Assembly (NCBI GenBank): GCA_046349915.1
Contig: JAXMBL010000003.1
Location: 1,860,001-1,924,000 of the forward strand
Length of the DNA: 64,000 bases
Direction: 5' to 3'
Source: CAIXSC01 sp046349915
GTDB taxonomy: Bacteria; Planctomycetota; Planctomycetia; Pirellulales; Pirellulaceae
A program made the position numbers and the translations under genes. The first letter of the stretch is position 1. Every line of letters starts with the position of its first letter. Below the pieces are notes generated by a model, which made no database searches, was not told where the DNA came from, and saw only the letters and a list, made by a program, of their open reading frames with translations. Shown here in pieces: positions 19,255-28,019 of this stretch.

Positions 19255-20442
19255 ATGCGGTGCCTCACCCGTTACGTACTTGGCGAGATTCTCTTGGTTT
19301 TCGGCCTGACGCTGGCAGTGATGACGGCGTTCATGATCCTGTTGGGGGTTGCGCTTGAGGCGGCTCGACAGGGTTTAGGTCCCGAGCCAATCATGCGCCT
19401 AGTGCCCTATGTGTTGCCGAATGCCCTCAGGTTTGCCGTGCCAGCGGCCATTCTATTCGCCGCGTGCAGCGTTTATGGCCGGATGTCGGCGGCCAATGAG
19501 ATCGTGGCCATTAAGTCGCTAGGGGTCTCGCCGATGGCGGTGCTCTGGCCGGGACTCATTCTCTCTTTCTTGGTCAGCCTTTCCGCGGTGTGGTTGAACG
19601 ATTTGGCGGCGTCTTGGGGACGCGAAGGAATTCAGCGAGTGATCATGGATTCGGTCGAGCAGATCGTCTATGGCACTTTGAGAACGCATCGTTCGCACCG
19701 AGCGAGCGACAGACTGGCGATTACGGTGCGGAGGGTCGAGGGACGCAAGCTGATACAGCCCACGATTACCACTCAAGATGCTCGTGGACGCACCATGACC
19801 ATTACGGCTCGCGAAGCCGAACTCCAAAGTCGGCCGGAAGAGAACGCGTTGATGTTGCGTCTCTGGGACCCGATCATCGAATCGGGCGATCGCGGCCGAC
19901 TGACATGGCCTGGCGTGCTGGAGCAAGCGATTCCCTTGCGCGATGCCACGAAGAATGCCGACCAAGGAAAACACCCGGCGGACTATGCTCTGCGGCAGAT
20001 CCCGGCGGAAGCGGCGGCGGAGAGCCAGCGACTAGCCAGCAATGAGCGAGCGTTTGCGACGAAAGCAGCGACTCAGTTGTTGATGGGAGACTTTACTGGT
20101 TTGAGTCAGGGTGAATGGATGTCGAGGCACGAAACGCTGCGAGCCGGTCGCGGGCGCCTGTATCGACTCAACTCCGAGCCTTGGCGACGGTGGGCCAACG
20201 GCTTTAGCTGCTTCTTCTTCGTCTTAGTTGGCGCCCCGCTGGCCGTCCGGCTGCGTAACTCGGATCTGATGACCACCTTCGGGCTCGTCTTTCTCCCGAT
20301 CTTGTTGCTGTACTATCCCCTGATGCAGTACGGAGTGGATCAGGCGAAAACAGGCGCCTTTCCCCCGTACGCGGTTTGGTGCGGCAATCTCATTCTCCTG
20401 ATCGTTGGACTGGCGATGACCCGGCGAATTCTGCGGTACTAG
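19255..20442 (+). CDS. LptF/LptG family permease
   Basis: 395 residues from ATG 19255. Three N-terminal and three C-terminal hydrophobic segments flank a soluble part (about 115-280), the LptF/LptG (YjgP/YjgQ) layout. The phrases LTRYVLGEILLVFGLTLAVMT at the start and GAPLAVRLRNSD near the end are typical of the family. In Gram-negatives LptF and LptG pair with LptB to extract lipopolysaccharide from the inner membrane. No second permease and no lptB lies in the window, so whether this is lptF or lptG cannot be decided. The histidine kinase gene starts 110 bases downstream. The Kdo transferase gene at 29.3-30.6 kb agrees with an LPS-type envelope. Confidence 0.85.
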   Translation: MRCLTRYVLGEILLVFGLTLAVMTAFMILLGVALEAARQGLGPEPIMRLVPYVLPNALRFAVPAAILFAACSVYGRMSAANEIVAIKSLGVSPMAVLWPGLILSFLVSLSAVWLNDLAASWGREGIQRVIMDSVEQIVYGTLRTHRSHRASDRLAITVRRVEGRKLIQPTITTQDARGRTMTITAREAELQSRPEENALMLRLWDPIIESGDRGRLTWPGVLEQAIPLRDATKNADQGKHPADYALRQIPAEAAAESQRLASNERAFATKAATQLLMGDFTGLSQGEWMSRHETLRAGRGRLYRLNSEPWRRWANGFSCFFFVLVGAPLAVRLRNSDLMTTFGLVFLPILLLYYPLMQYGVDQAKTGAFPPYAVWCGNLILLIVGLAMTRRILRY

Positions 20443-20552
20443 ATGCGTGGTACTCGCCCTGGCAGGGGCCCACGGAATTCGTATTCCTCCAGGGTCCCGA
20501 ACCGGGTACACTCGCGCCCGCGGTTCGTCGCTCGGCGACAAGGAGGTCGCAC

Positions 20553-22316
20553 GTGCTCAAGCGTTGGCCAATTCGTTACAAGTTGTATTTGGGCGGAGCC
20601 ACCCTGTGGCTGACCCTCGCATTACTCGCATTCAGCGGGCTGCGTGGACCGTACGCCTATAAGCACTTGGCGTGGACGATTTCGAAGCGATCCGCCGAGA
20701 TTCCACGCGCCGCCGCCCTGACGAAGAGCGTAGCCGACTTGCGGGCATTGGGCAGATCCACTCCGGCCGATGAAGTGGGAGTGCCGCTACAGTTCCACTG
20801 GGAAGATCCCGTCGCGCGTGACGCTCAGTTTCGTACTCGCCTGGCCGATGTGCGAGTCGCTCTGCAACTCTATCGTGAACAACTCGAGCGAAACGGCTCC
20901 GCGTCTCGTCTGAGTCTGGACGACGACCATGAAGAGTGGCGTACGGTGAGCGACATTGAACGCTCGCTCGACCGACTCGACCGCATGCAACGCTCGCAAA
21001 ATCTCTTCTCCAACGATCTGGCTCATTCCACCATCGATCGCGAATTGGATGATCTATTTCAGTTGGCCAGCAGTCTGCCCAACCATCTACACGGCAAAAT
21101 GCAGTCGCTGGTCAACGAGGTGCGTTGGCAATACCGTGCTTGGATTTATTTGACCTGGATCAGTGGATTCGCGGGCGCCACGTTGCTGGTGGCGCTCATC
21201 GGCTTCTTTTATTTTTCTATTTTTCGTCCGCTCCGCGAACTGGTCGAAGAGTCGCGGAAGATCAGCGGCGGCAATCTGCGTCATCGTATTCGCGTCAATA
21301 CGGCCGACGAAGTGGCCGAATTGGCGAATGCCATGAACGATATGACGGATGCCTTTCAGAAAATCCGCGACAATCTCGACGAACAGGTGAAGCAGCGCAC
21401 TCGCGAAGTCGTGCGGAGCGAACAGTTGGCCAGCGTTGGTTTCTTAGCGGCGGGAGTCGCTCACGAAATCAACAATCCACTGGCCTCCATTGCTTGGTCC
21501 GCCGAGGCCTTAGAGTCGCGTGTTCGTGAACTTCTGGAGTCGTCCGAGGAGACGCAGGACGACTCGGAGGTTTCGGATAACGAGGAGTCGAGCGAAGGCG
21601 CCGCCCCGTCGACACTCCCCTTCCCCACGCTCGCCGCCGACGATCACCAGCGGCGAGCGGACATCGAGGTGGTGCATAGGTACCTTCGACGCATTCAGGA
21701 AGAGGCGTTTCGCTGCAAGGGAATCACCGAGAAATTGCTCGACTTTTCTCGACTGGGCGACGTGGAGCGGCACCCGACCAATCTCGCCGACTTGGTTCGC
21801 GGGGTGATCGAAATGGTGCAGTCCATTGGGACCTATCGCGAGAAGCAGGTCGAATTCACCGCGATGGAATCGGTGACAGCCGATGTGAACGCCGCGGAAG
21901 TCAAACAAGTAGTACTCAATCTGCTGACCAATGCGCTCGACAGCCTCGATCCCGGCGGGAAGGTCTGCGTTCATCTGCGGCGCCGCGGCGACGAAGCCGA
22001 ATTAGAAGTGGTGGATAATGGCTGCGGCATGACGCCCGAAGTCTTGCAGCACTTGTTCGAGCCGTTCTTCACGCGTCGACGCGATGGCCAGGGAACTGGG
22101 TTGGGAATGTCAATCACCTATCGCATTGTGCAAGACCACGGTGGGACGATTGAAGCCGAGAGCGAGGGCCCGGGACATGGTTCGCGCTTGCGAGTCATTC
22201 TTCCGTTGGCCGAGAGTGAAAAACGAGCGGTTGCCAATGGAACCGCTGGCGTAGCAAACCGTACGGCGTCGCCGTTGCGGTCCGGAGAAAGCGAGATTTC
22301 ACGGCGAGCCGCGTAG
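20553..22316 (+). CDS. Sensor histidine kinase
   Basis: 587 residues from GTG 20553, chosen because AGGAGG (20541-20546) lies six bases upstream; the frame is open to 20376 but that part overlaps the permease gene. Membrane segments lie at about 12-30 and 200-225, with a helical periplasmic domain between them. A HAMP domain (about 225-280; RPLRELVEESRKISGGN) leads to HisKA with His304 (GVAHEINNPLAS). The ATPase domain has NLLTNALDS, DNGCGM and GQGTGLGMS. An acidic Glu/Ser-rich linker interrupts the region after the H-box (about 330-365). The response regulator gene follows 92 bases later. Confidence 0.93.
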   Translation: MLKRWPIRYKLYLGGATLWLTLALLAFSGLRGPYAYKHLAWTISKRSAEIPRAAALTKSVADLRALGRSTPADEVGVPLQFHWEDPVARDAQFRTRLADVRVALQLYREQLERNGSASRLSLDDDHEEWRTVSDIERSLDRLDRMQRSQNLFSNDLAHSTIDRELDDLFQLASSLPNHLHGKMQSLVNEVRWQYRAWIYLTWISGFAGATLLVALIGFFYFSIFRPLRELVEESRKISGGNLRHRIRVNTADEVAELANAMNDMTDAFQKIRDNLDEQVKQRTREVVRSEQLASVGFLAAGVAHEINNPLASIAWSAEALESRVRELLESSEETQDDSEVSDNEESSEGAAPSTLPFPTLAADDHQRRADIEVVHRYLRRIQEEAFRCKGITEKLLDFSRLGDVERHPTNLADLVRGVIEMVQSIGTYREKQVEFTAMESVTADVNAAEVKQVVLNLLTNALDSLDPGGKVCVHLRRRGDEAELEVVDNGCGMTPEVLQHLFEPFFTRRRDGQGTGLGMSITYRIVQDHGGTIEAESEGPGHGSRLRVILPLAESEKRAVANGTAGVANRTASPLRSGESEISRRAA

Positions 22317-22408
22317 ATGATCGCACGCCGCTTTGGGGCATTTATCCTGAAGAGTGCCTGCGACAGGTAGCGAAGTCGTGGAATCCATTGAGCAAGGATG
22401 GGGATCGA

Positions 22409-23806
22409 ATGAAGGCGACAAAGTCGAAGAACAACTCGGTGCGACGACTCAAGGTTCTTTTCGCGGACGACGAAGCGTCGTTGCGTGAGTGCTTGGGGAA
22501 CGAAATCCCTCGCATGGGACATGAGGTGACGGTGTGCGCCGATGGCCCCTCGGCGGTCGCGGCGCTCGAACGCAATACCTACGATTGCTTGTTGGTCGAC
22601 ATCGACATGCCGGGCATGTCGGGAATTCAAGTGATTGCGAAGGCGCGTGAGATTTGTCCCGACGCGGATGCCATTGTCCTCACGGGCAAATCGTCGTTCG
22701 AAACGGCGATCGCCGCACTGCGACAAGGGGCTTTCGATTATCTCACGAAGCCCTGTCGCTTGATCGAGTTGGAAGCCGTGCTGCGAAAAGTAGCGGAGAA
22801 GCAGGAACTCGTTTGCAAGTTCCGCGCACTGCAGAACCAATTGGAGCGAGCGGAAGGGAAACGAGAATTAGTCGGCGGTGGTGCGAGGATGGAGTCGGTC
22901 AAGCGGCTGATTGCCAAAGTCGCCCCGACCGATTCGACCGTCTTGATTCTGGGAGAGACGGGCACCGGCAAGGAACTGGTGGCTCGCGCGGTCCATCAAC
23001 AGAGTCCGCGAGCCGATAAGCCGATGGTCGCGATCAACTGCGGAGCTCTCCCGGAGGCGCTGATCGAGAGCGAGCTCTTTGGGCATCGCAAGGGCGCGTT
23101 CACGGGCGCCGATGATCATCGCGTGGGATTATTTGAAGTCGCTCACGGCGGAACGTTGTTCCTCGACGAAATTGGCGAACTGCCGAAGGCGATGCAAGCG
23201 AAGCTGCTCCGTGTCTTGGAGACGCGGGAAATTCGCCGAGTCGGCGACAACGAGTCGCGGCAGGTGGACGTGCGCGTCGTATGCGCGACTCATCGGCACA
23301 TCGAGCAGATGGTCGCGAAGGGAGACTTTCGCGAAGACTTGATGTTCCGCATCAACACATTTGAAATCGGTCTGCCATCGTTGCGGGAGCGGTTGAGCGA
23401 TATCCCCGAACTGGCCGCCCACCTTTATCACCGCTTTAAACCAGGCGCCGCGCCGGTGGATCAACTGTTTACGCCAGAGACGTTGGAACTGCTACAAGCA
23501 TACGACTGGCCCGGTAATGTCCGAGAGCTCGCGAATGTGATCGAGCACGCGACGATCCTCTGCGATCGGCCGCCGATCACGGTCGACCATCTGCCTCAAC
23601 GCCTGGCCGCTCGCGCCGGGCGGCGGCATTGGCGGCCACTCGGCCCTATGACGCTGGCCGAAGTCGAGCAGTTCGTGATCCAAGAGGCGCTGGAAAGGCA
23701 CGAGGGGAACAAGCCCGCAGCCGCCGAGGATCTCGGCATCAGCCTGAAGACGCTCTACAACAAGGTCGCGCAGAGCCAAATCCAAACGCTGGATAAGACC
23801 GCTTGA
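22409..23806 (+). CDS. Sigma54-dependent response regulator, NtrC family
   Basis: 465 residues from ATG 22409 (MKATKSKNNSV); a TTG at 22388 is an alternative. Receiver domain about 13-130, with acid pair DD at FADDE, likely phosphoacceptor Asp64 (VDIDMPGMSG), and Lys in YLTKPC. The AAA domain (about 155-390) has Walker A GETGTGKE, the sigma54-contact loop GAFTGAD, and Walker B LFLDEIGEL. A Fis-type helix-turn-helix (about 425-460; NKPAAAEDLGISLKTLYNKV) closes it. It would activate sigma54 promoters when phosphorylated by the histidine kinase encoded just upstream. I cannot identify target promoters in the window. Confidence 0.95.
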   Translation: MKATKSKNNSVRRLKVLFADDEASLRECLGNEIPRMGHEVTVCADGPSAVAALERNTYDCLLVDIDMPGMSGIQVIAKAREICPDADAIVLTGKSSFETAIAALRQGAFDYLTKPCRLIELEAVLRKVAEKQELVCKFRALQNQLERAEGKRELVGGGARMESVKRLIAKVAPTDSTVLILGETGTGKELVARAVHQQSPRADKPMVAINCGALPEALIESELFGHRKGAFTGADDHRVGLFEVAHGGTLFLDEIGELPKAMQAKLLRVLETREIRRVGDNESRQVDVRVVCATHRHIEQMVAKGDFREDLMFRINTFEIGLPSLRERLSDIPELAAHLYHRFKPGAAPVDQLFTPETLELLQAYDWPGNVRELANVIEHATILCDRPPITVDHLPQRLAARAGRRHWRPLGPMTLAEVEQFVIQEALERHEGNKPAAAEDLGISLKTLYNKVAQSQIQTLDKTA

Positions 23807-23814
23807 GGACCTGT

Positions 23815-23835
23815 TGCCAGAAACCATGTCTGGCA
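23815..23835 (+). terminator. Hairpin after the response regulator gene
   Basis: TGCCAGA (23815-23821) pairs with TCTGGCA (23829-23835) across a seven-base loop, nine bases after the stop. There is no T-run, so its role as a terminator is uncertain. Confidence 0.4.
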
Positions 23836-23845
23836 GTCAGAAGAA

Positions 23846-23939
23846 ATTAGTGAGGATCAGCGAAGATAAGTGTTCCCAGCGCTGGTCCCGCCCCGCGCGA
23901 AAGAGAAGGGAACACTGATCTTCGCTAATCGTCACTGAT
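23846..23939. repeat. Inverted pair of family B repeats
   Basis: The 32 bases at 23846-23877 (ending AAGTGTTCCC) are nearly the reverse complement of 23908-23939 (GGGAACACTGATC...), separated by 30 bases. They would fold into a long imperfect hairpin. A single related copy is at 8388-8420. Confidence 0.7.
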
Positions 23940-24329
23940 GGAGTTCCTTTTCGAGAGCAGAGAAATCGTCGTCTTATCGATGTTCGCTCGCAGAGCGATC
24001 CATGCCGACGCTGTCGATTGCTCGATCCATTTTCAGTACTCACTCTGTAACCGGTTTTGGTTGACTCAAGCGGATCAACCTGGCGCTGTCCAACTAGGTG
24101 TCGGTCGGAATTTCTGGGCTGCGACGGATCTCGCGCGCAATTCTGATGCCCGAGGGGCCTCTGTCTGGTAACGACGGGCCCCGGTTCCGAACGGTTGGGG
24201 AGTGTCGTTTGAACCCGACTTCAAGTGGCTTTAGAATCCGTCTTATTCGGTATCTTCCCCTATAACAGACGGGTGTTCCGCCCGTTGGCTCCGTAACTTG
24301 GCCCAGGCCAGGCATCAATCAGGTCGACC
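23940..24329 (+). other. Gap upstream of the caspase gene
   Basis: 390 bases without a supported gene. TATAAC at 24261-24266 could be a -10 box, but I find no -35 at the right distance. Short frames here are not family-like. The caspase gene begins at 24330 and no strong ribosome binding site is visible before it. Confidence 0.4.
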
Positions 24330-26393
24330 ATGACGAATTCCATCGCTGCTTTCCCGCGGACGCCTCATCGTGTCTTGGTTGCCGTGGCGTCGTTGGTCGC
24401 GTTGTCATCGTTCTGTACGCCATTCATCGCAATCACCAGCGGTCAAGATCGGCCCGCGGCGACGACAAACCGCAATATCGTGGTCGAGGGGACGCTGTTT
24501 GAACCCCTTGAAGGCGTTGCGACGTCGGGGAACGCCGGTCTGTTCATTGGCGTCAACGAATTCACCAAGGACAATCGACTGAACTGGCTGGAGTTTGCCG
24601 TTCACGACGCGGTCGAGCAAGCCTATCTATTCGTGTTCGAACTGAAGTTGATCCCGGCCGAGAACTGTTTTCTACTGCTGTCGGGCGCCCCGACGACGCC
24701 TCCGGTCCAGCGGCACCTGGAACAACTAAAGGCGGCGAAGGCAGTCGTCGGCAGCGCGGATCGCACAGAGATCCTGCTAACGCTGGAGAAGTTGCGCGGC
24801 ATCGGCCAGCAGGCGTCGGATTTATTGGTGTGTTCAGTCAGCTCGCATGGCTTCATCGCGAATGGCCGACCGTACGTGATGCCGAGCGACGGGTTGAAGA
24901 CACGCTTGGGGCAAACAGCCGTCGAGTTGGATTTGATTGAAGGTGACATGGAGCAGTCGCGGGCCGGCCATCGCTTGCTGTTCGTCGATGCGTGCCAGGA
25001 GCGCGTCGCCGCGAAAACGATTGGGGCGCCTGCGGCGGATCGGGGAATGGACGCGGCGTTCAAGCAGGCGTTCGCCTCGCCAACAGGCCAATACAAACTG
25101 GCGTCATGCAGTCCGAAGCAATTGAGCTACGAAAATCGGGCGCTCGGCAACGTGGGACATGGAGTGTTCACCTACGCGTTGCTCGAAGCGCTGCGAGGCG
25201 GGGCTGCCTCGGATGGTCAGAACTTTGTTCGGTTGAGGGAAGTCGAGGCGTTTGTCTCGAAGTATTTGGCGAACTGGTCGACCGAGGCGAAGTTGCCCGC
25301 TCAGACGCCATTCGTGGCTGGCGCGATGAGTTCCCGCGACTTGCCGCTGGCGAGGAAGGCGGGCGACTTGGCGACGCTGGTGGCGAGCGTTCGACGCCAA
25401 CCAACGACGGAAGCCTTCACCGCCGACCTACGCGGTCGATTGGCGACGACGCTGGGCCAGCTGGACTTGCGGCAAGAAGCGGACCGAGAGTTGGTGTCGT
25501 CCACGCGTGGCTTTGTGAACAACATGCTGCCGGCCAATGTGTTCGTGGCCTACCTGCGCGCGGAATTGGAGCGGCGACATCTGCCTCGCCCGCCGACGCC
25601 CCTCGAGCCCGCCTCGGTAATCGAGAACAGCATCGGCGCGAAATTGGTGCTGATCCCTGCGGGCGAGTTTCAGATGGGATCGCCGGCGTCGGATACGGAC
25701 GCGTATGAAGATGAGCGTCCGCAGCACCGAGTACGGTTGAGCAAGCCTTACTACCTTGGCAAGTACGAGGTGACGCAGCGCGAGTGGAAGGTGGTGATGG
25801 GGACGGAGCCTTGGAAGGGCATAGATTACGTGCGCGAGGGCGACGAATACCCAGCGATGTACATAAGCTATGAAGAGGCGGAGGAGTTTTGCCGCCGGTT
25901 GTCGGCGCGACCGGCGGAAAAGGCGGCAGGCCGCGTTTATCGCTTGCCGACGGAAGCGGAATGGGAGTACGGCTGCCGAGGAGGAAACAAGCAATCGACT
26001 CGCTATCACTTTGGCGATGGGGAAGACGAGTTGGGCGAATACGCGTGGTACGACAAAAGCGCATGGGATATTGGCGAAAAGTATGCCCATATCGTGGGCC
26101 AGAAGCGGGCCAATGGCTATGGACTTCATGACATGCATGGAAACGTGTATGAATGGTGCAGCGACTGGTATAGCGAGTCCTACTATGCGACGACAGCCGC
26201 GACCACGTCCGACCCGACATGCCCCTCAGAGGGCTCGTACCGGTGCGTCCGGGGCGGTAGCTTCGGCGGCACCGCCAGGTTCGTCCGGTGCGCGACCCGC
26301 TACAGGCGCGTTCCGTCGTCCCGGTTCAACTACCTGGGCTTTCGCGTCGCCGCTAGTCCGATGGGTACTCCAGCAAGCGGAGCGAACAAGTAA
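24330..26393 (+). CDS. Exported caspase-like protease fused to FGE-sulfatase/C-type-lectin-like domain
   Basis: 687 residues. An N-terminal signal-like segment (about 13-37) suggests export. The caspase (peptidase C14) domain spans about 67-335, with the catalytic pair His173 (SSHG) and Cys222 (LLFVDACQE) intact. The C-terminal FGE-sulfatase/SUMF1 fold spans about 428-675: LIPAGEFQMGS, YYLGKYEVTQREW, RLPTEAEWEYGCRGG, DMHGNVYEWCSDWY and VRGGSF...LGFRVA. The two active-site cysteines of true formylglycine-generating enzymes are not at their expected places after RGGS, so the domain probably binds ligand rather than oxidising cysteine. The last ~37 codons look like a retroelement-diversified variable repeat (see 26241-26351). 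It stands alone between repeat-rich gaps. The likely role is a receptor-protease; the substrate is unknown. Confidence 0.88.
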   Translation: MTNSIAAFPRTPHRVLVAVASLVALSSFCTPFIAITSGQDRPAATTNRNIVVEGTLFEPLEGVATSGNAGLFIGVNEFTKDNRLNWLEFAVHDAVEQAYLFVFELKLIPAENCFLLLSGAPTTPPVQRHLEQLKAAKAVVGSADRTEILLTLEKLRGIGQQASDLLVCSVSSHGFIANGRPYVMPSDGLKTRLGQTAVELDLIEGDMEQSRAGHRLLFVDACQERVAAKTIGAPAADRGMDAAFKQAFASPTGQYKLASCSPKQLSYENRALGNVGHGVFTYALLEALRGGAASDGQNFVRLREVEAFVSKYLANWSTEAKLPAQTPFVAGAMSSRDLPLARKAGDLATLVASVRRQPTTEAFTADLRGRLATTLGQLDLRQEADRELVSSTRGFVNNMLPANVFVAYLRAELERRHLPRPPTPLEPASVIENSIGAKLVLIPAGEFQMGSPASDTDAYEDERPQHRVRLSKPYYLGKYEVTQREWKVVMGTEPWKGIDYVREGDEYPAMYISYEEAEEFCRRLSARPAEKAAGRVYRLPTEAEWEYGCRGGNKQSTRYHFGDGEDELGEYAWYDKSAWDIGEKYAHIVGQKRANGYGLHDMHGNVYEWCSDWYSESYYATTAATTSDPTCPSEGSYRCVRGGSFGGTARFVRCATRYRRVPSSRFNYLGFRVAASPMGTPASGANK
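26241..26351 (+). other. Putative DGR variable repeat inside the caspase-FGE gene
   Basis: Codons 638-674 read RCVRGGSF-GGT-ARFVRC-AT-RYRRV-PSS-RFNY-LGFRVA. Codons 645-648, 651, 654, 656, 658, 660, 664 and 666-668 are TTC, GGC, GGC, ACC, TTC, TGC, ACC, TAC, CGC, TCC, TTC, AAC and TAC: all end in C and span F, G, T, C, Y, R, S and N. In DGR templates these places carry AAC, whose two adenines are randomised and whose C is kept. The intervening residues (A, R, R, A, R, P, R, L, G, F, R) are conserved, use AGG for some arginines, and fit the usual DGR frame. I infer a target repeat; no template or reverse transcriptase is in the window. Confidence 0.6.
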
Positions 26394-26559
26394 GCCAAGC
26401 GCCGCGAAGCGTGGCGGAGCCGGTCGCGGAGCCGAAGCTGGTAGCCGAGTGCGAACGCTCCGAGCGGCGCAGCTTTGGGCCTCGACCGACTCGCGGTGGA
26501 AACCTTCTACAGCGGACTTCTAAGTTCTTTGCGCTAGGCCTGTTGCGTTAGACCTAATG

Positions 26560-26583
26560 CGACGGACTAGAAGTCCGTCGTAC
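26560..26583 (+). repeat. Palindromic repeat, family A
   Basis: CGACGGACT-AG-AAGTCCGTCG then TAC, the same centre as the copy at 19184. Confidence 0.8.
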
Positions 26584-26599
26584 ATTGGGAACCACCTCG

Positions 26600-26623
26600 T
26601 ACGACGGACTTCCCAGTCCGTCG
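26600..26623 (+). repeat. Palindromic repeat, family A
   Basis: ACGACGGACT-TCCC-AGTCCGTCG; a variant centre compared with its neighbours, 17 bases after the previous copy. Confidence 0.75.
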
Positions 26624-26677
26624 AACCGTGACGCACCAAACAGGTTGCACGGCAGTCCGAGAGGCTACGAGAGACCG

Positions 26678-26701
26678 CGACGGACTGGAAGTCCGTCGTA
26701 C
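26678..26701 (+). repeat. Palindromic repeat, family A
   Basis: CGACGGACT-GG-AAGTCCGTCG then TAC. Confidence 0.8.
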
Positions 26702-26944
26702 CGAAGTAGGGTGCGTCGAACGGGGCGGCGAGCGATCTTGCCATTGCCGATTGCTCCCCCACCGCCCGGTGAAAACGCACCTTATCGTTAAGTGGGCGTG
26801 GCGGTTCGATGACGTCGACGCGCGTGGTGGTGATCGAAGCTGCCACGGTTGCTCAACGAGAAGGTGCGTCAGCGCCGATCATTGACGTTTGCTCGCTGGT
26901 GGGAGTTTGTCTTGATCGGCTTGACGCACCCTACGAGGACTCTT

Positions 26945-26968
26945 CGACGGACTGGAAGTCCGTCGTAC
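26945..26968 (+). repeat. Palindromic repeat, family A
   Basis: CGACGGACT-GG-AAGTCCGTCG then TAC, identical to the copy at 26678; it lies 26 bases from the stop of the convergent membrane protein gene. Confidence 0.8.
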
Positions 26969-26993
26969 CTGAGAGATAAGAGTTGACAATGCG

Positions 26994-28019
26994 CTAGTGC
27001 GGCAATTCCCTGCCGCTCGCCGCTTCCGCTCGCACGTGAATCACCGAGGCGTCGGTGAAGGCCGCCGAACTCTCCGCGCGGCGCAGTTCCAATCGCACGC
27101 CAAATCCCCGCGATTCCGCGACCACCACCTCGGCGGGCGCTCCCTCGACCACGGTCGCCGACACGCGCGGAGCAGACGATAATAGGGGACAAAAGGCAAA
27201 ATGAGCGGCGACGTTTCGTTGACCCGCCGCAAACTCCACTCGCACCAACGCCTCGATCCACTCGCCCCCCGCATCGTCCATGCCCCGCGTCCACTGCTGG
27301 GATACATGCGGGTCGAGCAAGCTGGCACCTTCTTCCTCCTCGCCCTCCTCTTCGTTTCGCTCTGGCTCCTCTCTCACTTCCTCTTCTTCGCATGGTTCGT
27401 CGGCCGCCTCCTCGCCGCCAATGTCAGGGCCCTGCTGTTCGACGAGTGGGCTCCTGCATGCTGACTCTGTGGTTGCTGGCGACTCAGCTTCTCGCTGATC
27501 GGAAGGTCGGAATGTCACGGCTTCGCACTTTTCTCGTGTGAGCGATTCCGACGAGGCTCGAAGCGAGGACTGGGGAGTGCGGCGCCACCACGCTACCTCC
27601 GCTGCGGCCACAACTGACCAGAGAGCGGCGACTCCCAGCGTTGGCGCTTCGGGAAAAGTCACCGCGTAGGCGACTAAGAGCGAGACCAGGGTCAAGCCGC
27701 CGTGCAAGAGCCAATCGCCGCGGTGATTAGAACTTGCCTTGGAGACTCGCTGACACGCTTCGTGCAGCAAGCGACAAGAGAGCGTCGTGAGCCACGCGAC
27801 GGCCAGCAAAGATCCCGACGTGGGCGGGGCGCCCTCGCCCAGTCCACGTCGGACCGCAATCCAAATGGCCACAGGAGCGACCGACCCGATAAAGGCCCAA
27901 ACTCCCACGCGCGCCGACGCCAGCATGACCTCGTTGGAATTCGAGTCCTTCCCGCCCGCCGACTCCGCGCGGATCGCGGAGCGACGGGGATAAAATCGAC
28001 TCGCTGTCACCTGATTCAC
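26994..28019 (-). CDS. Hypothetical membrane protein with acidic linker
   Basis: 341 residues from GTG 28019. The GTG shares GTGA with the metK stop, a four-base overlap that implies translational coupling. Three or four hydrophobic segments occupy about 35-145 (ARVGVWAFIGSVAPVAIWIAV, GLTLVSLLVAYAVTF, LGVAALWSVVAAAEVAWW). A Glu-rich acidic linker (about 200-235, with EEEE runs) is followed by a C-terminal beta-rich part (about 245-340) with VRVEFAAGQRNVAAHFAFCP. No family is recognised. Its constant partner is probably metK; a role in membrane-linked metabolism would be speculation. Confidence 0.7.
   Translation of the reverse strand: MNQVTASRFYPRRSAIRAESAGGKDSNSNEVMLASARVGVWAFIGSVAPVAIWIAVRRGLGEGAPPTSGSLLAVAWLTTLSCRLLHEACQRVSKASSNHRGDWLLHGGLTLVSLLVAYAVTFPEAPTLGVAALWSVVAAAEVAWWRRTPQSSLRASSESLTREKCEAVTFRPSDQREAESPATTESACRSPLVEQQGPDIGGEEAADEPCEEEEVREEPERNEEEGEEEEGASLLDPHVSQQWTRGMDDAGGEWIEALVRVEFAAGQRNVAAHFAFCPLLSSAPRVSATVVEGAPAEVVVAESRGFGVRLELRRAESSAAFTDASVIHVRAEAASGRELPH

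Larger units (their letters stand above)
26394..26993 (+). other. Repeat-rich gap downstream of the caspase gene
   Basis: 600 bases between the stop of the caspase gene and the stop of the convergent membrane protein gene. No gene is supported. Four copies of the family A palindrome lie here (26560, 26600, 26678, 26945). The first 130 bases are GC-rich with short GGAGCCG/GGCGGAG repeats. I see no reverse transcriptase, no avd-like gene and no second copy of the RGGS...LGFR coding segment. Confidence 0.6.

Noticed and set aside
26560..26968. CRISPR array
   Set aside because: The repeats are palindromic, unevenly spaced and have no constant-length spacers; no cas genes are present.
24330..28019. 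Reverse transcriptase or template repeat near the putative variable repeat
   Set aside because: No reverse-transcriptase motif and no AAC-rich second copy was found in the window, on either strand.
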